A DNA stretch of 11,828 nt from UBA4421 sp002470275 (lineage in GTDB: Bacteria; Pseudomonadota; Gammaproteobacteria; Pseudomonadales; Azotimanducaceae), in contig CAJXDR010000059.1 of NCBI GenBank assembly GCA_913052345.1, forward strand, positions 1-11,828, given 5' to 3'. Shown here one piece after another: positions 6,104 to 11,828 of the stretch (position 1 is its first letter; each line of letters starts with the position of its first letter). A program made the translations under genes and the position numbers. The notes under the pieces are model-generated. The model was given only the letters and a program-made list of their open reading frames with translations. It searched no databases and had not been told where the DNA came from.

Positions 6104-6994
6104 CTATTCAGCCACCCTGACATCATCCGATATACCCCTCACAAAGAGAGGTTCCATATCCCCATGCAAAACGTCCGCAGCGAGTCGTTCTGGCGACACC
6201 TCGGTAACGGGCGCTTCGATGCATACTAGCAGACGCTCCAGCAGGGTCGCATCGCTGCTCGTATTGATAAACAAATCTTCCCGTCTCAAAACAAAGTCCA
6301 CGGCCCGCTTCATAGCCTCCGGATCGGTAATGGGGCGATACCAGCTGAAGCGTCGCTGCGGGTCATCAGGCCGCCATCGCCGAGCCGCAATGGCCTTAAT
6401 GGTCTGCATGGCGACCCCGCGCTGCTGACAATATTGGTAAAGCGCCTCGAAGTCCTGGGCATAGACAGGATCATTCATCATGGTGAAGTTAAAGGGCACC
6501 AACACCGAGTCGAAGTCGTAGGCGCGAAGGCTCCGCAGGTGCATAGCGGGACAGTAGGTACCGTGGCCGGTCACCCCGATGAACCGCACCAGGCCCTGTT
6601 CCTTTGCCTCCACCAAGGCCTCCAACGCACCCCCAGAAGACATGGCCTGCTGCCAGGGTTCCTCCTGCGTTAAGTTATGCATCTGAATCAAATCAATTTG
6701 GGCCACCTGCATTCGTTCCAGAGAAGCATGCAGCTCGTCCCTAGCCGCCCCATAGGTGCGTTGTCCTGTCTTGGTGGCCAGAAAGACCTGGTCGCGGTGC
6801 TTCTGTAGCCAAGGTGCAAGACGCAGTTCTGCCTCGCCATAACTTGCCGCCACATCGATATGATTCAGGCCGTAGTCTGCCGCCAGCGCCAGGGTTTGGT
6901 CCGCTCTGAACTGGCTCATTCCGCCCAGGGCAGCAGCGCCGAAAATGGCCCTGCTGCTCAGATGTCCGGTTTGTCCAAATGGGATGTACTGCAT
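6104..6994 (-). CDS. Aldo/keto reductase
   Basis: This 296-residue NAD(P)H-dependent oxidoreductase of the aldo/keto reductase superfamily has a TIM-barrel fold and acts in the cytosol. The catalytic tetrad is visible: Asp47 and Tyr52 in HIDVAASYG, Lys75 in LATKTGQR and His106 in LIQMHNL. The N-terminal pattern (F-G-x-T-G-x-x-x-S-x-x-x-F-G-x-A-x-L-G-G, residues 6-25) is typical. Which carbonyl compound it reduces is not visible. Although the frame opens at 7039, the sequence AAGGAG lies 6-7 bases before the ATG at 6994, so this start is chosen; it also begins the protein where the family usually begins. It is the first gene of a two-gene unit with the TauD-type dioxygenase 29 bases downstream. 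The pair may convert one compound in sequence, for example a carbonyl product of dioxygenation, but this is inference. Confidence 0.88.
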   Translation of the reverse strand: MQYIPFGQTGHLSSRAIFGAAALGGMSQFRADQTLALAADYGLNHIDVAASYGEAELRLAPWLQKHRDQVFLATKTGQRTYGAARDELHASLERMQVAQIDLIQMHNLTQEEPWQQAMSSGGALEALVEAKEQGLVRFIGVTGHGTYCPAMHLRSLRAYDFDSVLVPFNFTMMNDPVYAQDFEALYQYCQQRGVAMQTIKAIAARRWRPDDPQRRFSWYRPITDPEAMKRAVDFVLRREDLFINTSSDATLLERLLVCIEAPVTEVSPERLAADVLHGDMEPLFVRGISDDVRVAE

Positions 6995-7255
6995 TCTTGT
7001 CTCCTTACAGGCCCCCAACCCAAAGACGTCAGGGATCACACTCCGCGGCTAGACCCATAGTAGCAACTCCCGCTGGGAACACCCATCCTCTGGCAGCGCA
7101 ATGCTCGCTGGCTGGGGCACAGACGCGGGCTTTGACGAGAATCAGCCCAACTGCCTCATGTTCCTGAGTGAATCCGTTCAATGAATCTCTCCCGGCGATT
7201 TTACGCCCCCGGGTATTGGGCTACACTCTACCAACCTAGAAGAGGACTACGAATC

Positions 7256-7693
7256 ATGAGCATCGTAAAACTTGCTACCGTTAAGAAATTGTTTGGCGGG
7301 TCAACGCTGACGAAAACTGAGCAAAAGGCCCTTGCCGACGAAGTCATGCTGATGACGCTTGCCCGAGCCACCGCCTCCGATACCAACATCAAAAATGTGG
7401 AGGTCGATAAGGTCAAGGAAGTCCTGCTAGAGCATACGGGCAAGAAATTCACTAATGCCAATGTGCGTGTCGCCGCCAACTCGAAGATGTATGAGGCTGC
7501 ACCGCTGGAGCGCTATCTAAGCAAATGCTCACGTCGGCTTACCACGGACAATCGGCTGCTCACCGTCAAGGCGTTAGAGGAGATCATCCACGCCGATGGG
7601 CGCGTGAGCGACCACGAAGTCGCCTACTTCAACCGCGTGGCATTAGCGCTTGAGCTGACACCCGCCCAACTGGTTGGGTTAGCGTCAGACTAA
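7256..7693 (+). CDS. TerB-like protein (tellurite-resistance/DjlA N-terminal fold family)
   Basis: This small, cytosolic, all-helical protein of 145 residues resembles TerB. Two similar halves are seen: MTLARATASDTNIKNVE at about 33-49, and EEIIHADGRVSDHE at 108-121 with the acidic A-D-G-x-V-x-x-x-E pattern that binds metal in TerB-fold proteins. In the first half this pattern is degenerate (S-D-x-N-I-x-x-x-E). The longer open frame from 7181 is rejected because AGAGG at 7241-7245 precedes the ATG at 7256 and the extra N-terminus has no family likeness. It stands alone on the plus strand, without other ter genes, and is convergent with the HAD gene, 11 bases from its stop. TerB-domain proteins alone are common in proteobacteria and their role is mostly unknown; tellurite resistance should not be assumed. 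Confidence 0.75.
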   Translation: MSIVKLATVKKLFGGSTLTKTEQKALADEVMLMTLARATASDTNIKNVEVDKVKEVLLEHTGKKFTNANVRVAANSKMYEAAPLERYLSKCSRRLTTDNRLLTVKALEEIIHADGRVSDHEVAYFNRVALALELTPAQLVGLASD

Positions 7694-7704
7694 CCATCCG
7701 GTTG

Positions 7705-8391
7705 TCATTTGGGCGGACTGCTGTCCAATAGCGTCAGCAGCTCATCCGCTCGCCCGATCACCTCGTGACCCAGCGCGAGGGTCTCTGCTGCTGGGGGTCG
7801 GGCATCTGGAATTTGGAAGACACGCAGTCCCGCAGCCACGGCGGCTGCCGTGCCCACGTCTGAGTCCTCAAGGGCCCAAGCACCCGCTGCGCCAATATCA
7901 AGCAGGGCGCAGGCCCGCAGGTAGGGTTCCGGGTCGGGTTTTGCACGACTGACGTCGTCCGCGCATACCAACCCTTGAAAGCGGTCACGGATACCCACCT
8001 GCTCCAGGGCCGACTCACTGGCACTGCGGTTATTTGAGGTGGCTACCGCCATGGGAATATAAAGATCCTGAAGGCGTTCCAGCAGTTGCTCGATCCCGGG
8101 CTTGAGGCGAATGGGAGAACGCTTTTCCTCCTCAACGAAGCGCCGATTCCAGCGTTGGTTAAACAAATCCAAATCAAGCTGAGGACCATAGGCGGCCGCT
8201 AGAGTCGATCGCGTCCCCTGGTAGGACCCGCCAAGGCACAGGGCGTAGACTTCTTCCCGATACGCGAACCCCAGGTCGGCGATAGCCAACCGAAAGGCGG
8301 CATGGGCCAGCCGCTCAGTATCAATGAGCGTGCCGTCCATATCGAAGACCACACCCTGGGGTTGGGCTGGGCGATGAGCCATCAGCCCCAT
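7705..8391 (-). CDS. HAD-superfamily hydrolase, subfamily IA (beta-phosphoglucomutase/phosphatase-like)
   Basis: This 228-residue cytosolic phosphatase or phosphomutase has all four HAD motifs: DMDGT at residues 17-21 (nucleophile Asp17, acid/base Asp19), ATSNN at 117-121 (motif II), Lys151 in RAKPDP (motif III) and EDSDVG at 175-180 (motif IV, Asp176 and Asp178 for Mg). A helical cap lies between residues 25 and 95, so it belongs to subfamily I with the ED-S-D-x-G signature of beta-phosphoglucomutase, GPH and YniC-like sugar-phosphate phosphatases. The substrate is uncertain. The start ATG at 8391 is only 13 bases after the acnB stop, with a GGGTGG a few bases upstream as a fair ribosome-binding site; an in-frame ATG at 8382 is possible. 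It is almost certainly cotranscribed with acnB. Confidence 0.87.
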   Translation of the reverse strand: MGLMAHRPAQPQGVVFDMDGTLIDTERLAHAAFRLAIADLGFAYREEVYALCLGGSYQGTRSTLAAAYGPQLDLDLFNQRWNRRFVEEEKRSPIRLKPGIEQLLERLQDLYIPMAVATSNNRSASESALEQVGIRDRFQGLVCADDVSRAKPDPEPYLRACALLDIGAAGAWALEDSDVGTAAAVAAGLRVFQIPDARPPAAETLALGHEVIGRADELLTLLDSSPPK

Positions 8392-8404
8392 TAAGCCACC
8401 CGCA

Positions 8405-11014
8405 CTATTTAACGTCTACAATTTGTTGGGCGGCGATACGCTTACCGTCTTCTGCCGCTTCATGGAACGACTCGATTTGATCAAAGCTCATGTAACGATA
8501 GATATCTTTCGCCATGGCGTCGATTTTATCCGAGTACTGACGATACTCCTCTACCGTAGGCAGCTTCCCCAGGATGCCGCCCACGGAAGAAAGCTCTGCC
8601 GACGCCAAGTAGACGTTCGCTCCATCGCCCAGCCGATTGGGAAAGTTACGGGTAGAAGTGGAAAGCACGGTCGCGCCAGCGAGAACCCGGGCTTGATTAC
8701 CCATACACAGGGAACACCCGGGCATTTCGGTTCGCGCACCCACCTTACCGTAAATATTGTAGTAGCCCTCCTGCATCAGCGTATGCTCGTCCATGCGGGT
8801 TGGCGGACATATCCAGAAACGTGTGTTGACGCTGTCTGCGTCATCCAGCAGTTTGCCCGCCGCTCGGAAATGTCCGATATTGGTCATGCAAGATCCGATG
8901 AAGACTTCGTCGACGGTATCGCCAGCCACCTCGGAGAGCAGTCGCGCATCATCTGGATCATTCGGCGCACAAACAATGGGTTCGGTGACCTCAGCTAGAT
9001 CAATCTCAATGACCGCCGCATATTCGGCATCCTCGTCGGCGCTCATCAGGCTGGGCTCCGCCAGCCATGCCTCCATTTTCTGAACACGACGCTCCAGGGT
9101 GCGGACGTCGCCGTAACCTTCTGCAATCATCCAGCGCAGCAGCGTGACATTTGAGCGCAGGTATTCTGCAACGGAATCTTCCGAGAGCTTGATGGTGCAG
9201 CCTGCAGCCGATCGTTCCGCTGAGGCGTCGGAAAGCTCAAAGGCCTGCTCCACGGTTAGGCTGTTCAGGCCTTCAATTTCCAGAATTCGGCCGGAGAAAA
9301 AATTCTTTTTATTCTGCTTTTCAACGGTGAGCAGACCGGCCTTGATGCCGTAGTAGGGAATGGCATGGACGAGATCCCTGAGCGTAATGCCCGGCTGCAT
9401 CTCTCCCTTGAAACGCACCAGAACAGACTCCGGCATATCCAGCGGCATCACTCCGGTTGCTGCGGCGAAGGCCACCAACCCAGAGCCTCCAGGAAAGGAG
9501 ATGCCCATGGGGAATCGCGTATGTGAGTCTCCCCCGGTGCCTACCGTATCCGGCAGGAGCATACGATTCAGCCAGCTATGAATAATCCCGTCGCCAGGCC
9601 GCAGGGACACCCCACCCCGGTTCATGATGAAATCCGGCAGATTATGTTGGGTATCGATGTCCACCGGCTTGGGGTATGCGGCCGTATGACAGAAGGACTG
9701 CATGACCAGGTCCGCTGAAAATCCAAGGCAAGCCAGGTCTTTCAGCTCATCGCGCGTCATTGGGCCCGTCGTATCCTGGGATCCCACGGTGGTCATTTTC
9801 GGTTCGCAGTAGCTGCCGGGACGAACACCGGGCAGACCGCAGGCCTTGCCGACCATCTTTTGCGCCAGAGTGAACCCCTTATCGGTTTCCTCCACCTGAT
9901 CGGGTTTGCGGAAAACCTCAGAGGCCGCTAGGCCAAGGTGTTCCCGAGCACGTTGGGTCAGGCCACGGCCAATGATGAGATTAATACGGCCATCTGCTCG
10001 CACTTCATCCAGAATCACATCCGACTTGTGCTCAAACTCACAGAGCAGCTCACCCTCCTTACTCAATATCTTTCCGTCGTAGGGTTGGATGTGGATCACG
10101 TCGCCAAAGGACAGCTTGTCCACGGGGGCCTCAAAGACCAGTGCCCCCGCATCTTCCATGGTATTGAAGAAGATCGGCGCAACCTTGCTGCCAATACAGA
10201 TACCGCCAGATCGCTTATTCGGTACACCTGGCATATCCTCGCCAAAGAACCACAAAACCGAGTTCGTTGCCGATTTCCGGGATGAGCCCGTGCCCACAAC
10301 GTCGCCCACAAAGGCCACCGGCATACCGCTGTCTTGCAGCGCCTTGATTTGCTCCATGGGGCCGACTTCGCCCTGAACCTCAGGCGTTAGACCCTCTCGC
10401 TGCATCTTGTACATGGCACGCGCATGTAGCGGAATATCTGGGCGTGACCAAGCGTCCTGCGCCGGTGATAGATCATCCGTATTGGTCTCGCCGGAGACCT
10501 TAAAGACCACGGCCTCAATGCTTTCCGGCAGCGCATCATTAGAGGTGAACCATTCTGCTTCTGCCCAGGACTGCATCACGGCCTTGGCATGGGCATTGCC
10601 CGCATCTGCCTTCAACGCCACATCGTGAAATGCATCGAAAACGAGGATCATACCTTTAAGTTCTTCCGCTGCGGACGCTGCCAGGGCGTCATCGTCCAGC
10701 AGCTTCACCAAGGTTGCTACGTTGTAGCCACCGTGCATATTGCCCAGCAGAACGACCGCGGCAGCCGGGTCGATTAGCGGTGAGCTGGCTTCGCCCAACA
10801 CGATCGCACTCAGGAATCCTGCCTTCACATAGGCCGCCTCGTCCACGCCTGGCGGCACGCGATTGGCGATCAAATCGAGCAAAAAGTCTTCTTCACCTGA
10901 GGGGGGCGCCTTCAACAATTCAACCAATTCCGCCGTCCATTCTGGGCTCAGCGGCTTGGGTGGAACGCCCAGCTCTGCGCGTTCTTGTACGTGGGCACGA
11001 TAGGCTTCTAACAC
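8405..11014 (-). CDS. acnB: Aconitate hydratase B (bifunctional aconitase/2-methylisocitrate dehydratase)
   Basis: AcnB interconverts citrate, cis-aconitate and isocitrate in the TCA cycle and also hydrates 2-methyl-cis-aconitate. The 869-residue protein matches E. coli AcnB (865) in length and order: an N-terminal HEAT-like domain (about 1-160, beginning with the typical LEAYRAHVQERAELG), the swivel domain (about 165-370, with TNTDDLSPAQDAWSRPDIPLHA at 177-198 and GTGSSRKSATNS at 241-252), then the catalytic core with SQDTTGPMTRDEL at 412-424 and GGDSHTRFPMG at 494-504. The three [4Fe-4S] ligands are Cys709 (GSCMTN), Cys767 and Cys770 (PGCSLCMGNQ). The start is a GTG at 11014; AAGGAG lies 9 bases upstream. 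A good promoter is upstream, and a HAD phosphatase gene follows 13 bases after the stop. Frame intact; no oddity in motifs. Confidence 0.97.
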   Translation of the reverse strand: MLEAYRAHVQERAELGVPPKPLSPEWTAELVELLKAPPSGEEDFLLDLIANRVPPGVDEAAYVKAGFLSAIVLGEASSPLIDPAAAVVLLGNMHGGYNVATLVKLLDDDALAASAAEELKGMILVFDAFHDVALKADAGNAHAKAVMQSWAEAEWFTSNDALPESIEAVVFKVSGETNTDDLSPAQDAWSRPDIPLHARAMYKMQREGLTPEVQGEVGPMEQIKALQDSGMPVAFVGDVVGTGSSRKSATNSVLWFFGEDMPGVPNKRSGGICIGSKVAPIFFNTMEDAGALVFEAPVDKLSFGDVIHIQPYDGKILSKEGELLCEFEHKSDVILDEVRADGRINLIIGRGLTQRAREHLGLAASEVFRKPDQVEETDKGFTLAQKMVGKACGLPGVRPGSYCEPKMTTVGSQDTTGPMTRDELKDLACLGFSADLVMQSFCHTAAYPKPVDIDTQHNLPDFIMNRGGVSLRPGDGIIHSWLNRMLLPDTVGTGGDSHTRFPMGISFPGGSGLVAFAAATGVMPLDMPESVLVRFKGEMQPGITLRDLVHAIPYYGIKAGLLTVEKQNKKNFFSGRILEIEGLNSLTVEQAFELSDASAERSAAGCTIKLSEDSVAEYLRSNVTLLRWMIAEGYGDVRTLERRVQKMEAWLAEPSLMSADEDAEYAAVIEIDLAEVTEPIVCAPNDPDDARLLSEVAGDTVDEVFIGSCMTNIGHFRAAGKLLDDADSVNTRFWICPPTRMDEHTLMQEGYYNIYGKVGARTEMPGCSLCMGNQARVLAGATVLSTSTRNFPNRLGDGANVYLASAELSSVGGILGKLPTVEEYRQYSDKIDAMAKDIYRYMSFDQIESFHEAAEDGKRIAAQQIVDVK

Positions 11015-11043
11015 GACCCTTTACTCCTTAATTAGTCCGGAAA

Positions 11044-11065
11044 CTGGCAGAAACTCCCCCGCCAG
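11044..11065 (-). other. Possible hairpin in the acnB leader
   Basis: In the transcribed direction CTGGC and GCCAG form a five-base-pair stem around a 12-base G-rich loop, within the roughly 55-base leader between the proposed promoter and the acnB ribosome-binding site. It may affect mRNA stability or translation. The stem is short and could be chance. Confidence 0.2.
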
Positions 11066-11075
11066 AGAGGCGCAC

Positions 11076-11104
11076 ATTCTACGCTAGTTCCAAGTTCTTG
11101 TAGA
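11076..11104 (-). promoter_or_regulatory. Putative sigma70-type promoter of acnB
   Basis: Read leftward, TCTACA (11099-11104, four of six to the -35 consensus) and TAGAAT (11076-11081, five of six to the -10 consensus) are 17 bases apart. Transcription would start near 11069, giving a leader of about 55 bases before the GTG at 11014. No operator is recognised with confidence. Confidence 0.5.
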
Positions 11105-11153
11105 GGCTTCAGTATCAGGCGCGCTCACGCCATACCGTTACGAGACCAATCCA

Positions 11154-11169
11154 GTCACCGCTCGGCGAC
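11154..11169. repeat. Short inverted repeat downstream of the channel gene
   Basis: On the minus strand GTCGCC and GGTGAC pair (one G-U) around the loop GAGC, some 35 bases after the channel stop. It is not followed by a run of T, so it is not a classic intrinsic terminator; it may still mark the 3' end of that transcript. Otherwise the 190-base gap 11015-11204 holds only the acnB promoter and leader. Confidence 0.25.
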
Positions 11170-11204
11170 ACGCCTATCCTGCGGCGAGGCCCCATATAAA
11201 CCCG

Positions 11205-11828
11205 CTAATGACGCCCCGCCGCCTCAGTAACTCGATCTCTTGAACGCTGGTACAGCGTCGCCCCACAGCACCAGCAATAGCTAGCCTCCCGAGCGTGCCC
11301 TTCTGCCGCGCAATCAGAGCAGGTTCGGGTGTTCGCCTGACGACGATTGGCCTCGTTCAACTCCAGCGTCACGATACCCGTGGGTACAACAATGATGCCG
11401 TAGCCCATAAGCATGATAAGGGAGGCAAGAAACTGCCCCAGCGGCGTGATTGGCGCGATGTCGCCGTAGCCCACCGTGGTCATGGTGGTCACCGCCCAAT
11501 AAATGCTGTGCGGGGTACTCGCGAATGCCGGATTACTCTCGCCTTCAACGATGTAAATCAGCGAGCCAAAGATGACCATTAAGGCCAGGACCGAGGCAAT
11601 AAACACGGCGATTTTGCGCCGACTTGCAGTCAGAGCCTGGGCAATCAGTTCCGCCTCACCCACGTAACGGACCATGCGCAGCACCCTAAAAATCCGAAGC
11701 ACACGCAGAATACGAACCGCCAAAAAGAACTGGGCTCCGGGTACCCACAGGCTGATGTAGGTGGGCAAAATACTGAGCAGGTCCACCAGTCCGTAGAAAC
11801 TTCTGGCGTAGCGCCAAGAGTGCTCGAT
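11205..11828 (-). CDS. Voltage-gated potassium channel-like protein with C-terminal zinc ribbon (5' end outside window)
   Basis: The frame runs to the window edge, so the N-terminus (S1, S2 and part of S3) is missing; 207 residues are visible, counted here from the edge. In order they show the S3 end FYGLVDLLSILPTY (11-24); an S4 voltage sensor with Arg at 39, 42, 45, 48, 51 and 54, every third residue; S5 at about 73-94; the pore helix and the selectivity filter TVGYGD at 118-123, which indicates K+ selectivity; and S6 at about 133-155 with a Pro-Thr-Gly bend. The soluble tail contains Cys170-x2-Cys173-x11-Cys185-x2-Cys188-Gly, a zinc-ribbon pattern also found in other proteobacterial channels of this type. 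It is an inner-membrane protein of the voltage-gated ion channel superfamily. A GTG at 11786 could be misread as the start, but it lies inside S3 and the homologous sequence continues upstream of it. Confidence 0.92.
   Translation of the reverse strand: MEHSWRYARSFYGLVDLLSILPTYISLWVPGAQFFLAVRILRVLRIFRVLRMVRYVGEAELIAQALTASRRKIAVFIASVLALMVIFGSLIYIVEGESNPAFASTPHSIYWAVTTMTTVGYGDIAPITPLGQFLASLIMLMGYGIIVVPTGIVTLELNEANRRQANTRTCSDCAAEGHAREASYCWCCGATLYQRSRDRVTEAAGRH

Noticed and set aside
6995..7255. Extra coding sequence, tRNA or small RNA in the gap between the aldo/keto reductase and the TerB-like gene
   Set aside because: The extended reductase start (7039) and extended TerB start (7181) lack ribosome-binding sites. 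The rest shows no cloverleaf and only weak promoter-like matches (TACTAT leftward, TACACT rightward), too poor to call.
8423..11031. Several plus-strand open frames opposite acnB, up to 191 codons
   Set aside because: They are shadows of the acnB reading frame in GC-rich DNA: no family-like sequence, no ribosome-binding sites, and acnB is intact with all catalytic motifs.
1..11828. CRISPR array, insertion sequence, prophage or toxin-antitoxin locus
   Set aside because: No regularly spaced repeats, transposase or integrase motifs, terminal inverted repeats or small paired toxin-like genes were seen on either strand.

Overview
The window reads as ordinary, densely packed chromosomal DNA from a gammaproteobacterium, probably an aquatic or marine one. 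This is inferred from the proteobacterial AcnB-type aconitase with its usual N-terminal domain order, the good Shine-Dalgarno sites, the moderately high GC and the short gaps. I see no tRNA, rRNA, insertion sequence, phage gene or CRISPR array. No gap between genes exceeds about 260 bases.

Left part (1-5156): the window opens with a short plus-strand coding remnant that carries a cytochrome P450-like F-x-x-G-x-R-x-C loop. It ends 2 bases before the stop of a convergent monocarboxylate-type MFS transporter. Upstream of the transporter on the same strand lies a small Ddn/DUF385-type (deazaflavin-dependent nitroreductase fold) gene. Divergent from this pair is a plus-strand operon: a CaiB/BaiF class III CoA-transferase, larB and larE. 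LarB and LarE make two steps of the nickel-pincer nucleotide (NPN) cofactor used by lactate racemase LarA and its relatives. The NPN nickel insertase (larC) and the NPN-using enzyme (larA-like) are not in the window. The CoA-transferase stop overlaps the larB start. This is the most interesting locus: it suggests an NPN-dependent 2-hydroxyacid epimerisation or racemisation linked to CoA activation and to uptake by the neighbouring carrier.

Middle part (5181-7693): convergent to larE is a minus-strand pair, an aldo/keto reductase followed by a TauD-type Fe(II)/2-oxoglutarate dioxygenase. Beyond a non-coding gap of about 260 bases is a plus-strand TerB-like small protein.

Right part (7705-11828): acnB (aconitate hydratase B) is transcribed leftward from a recognisable sigma70-like promoter and is followed 13 bases later by a HAD-superfamily phosphatase. 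At the right edge is the 3' part of a voltage-gated potassium-channel-like gene, running off the window, with a C-terminal four-cysteine zinc ribbon.

Several starts were set by ribosome-binding sites rather than by the longest open frame: the dioxygenase, the aldo/keto reductase, the TerB-like gene and larE. All assignments rest on reading motifs by eye; no database search was run.
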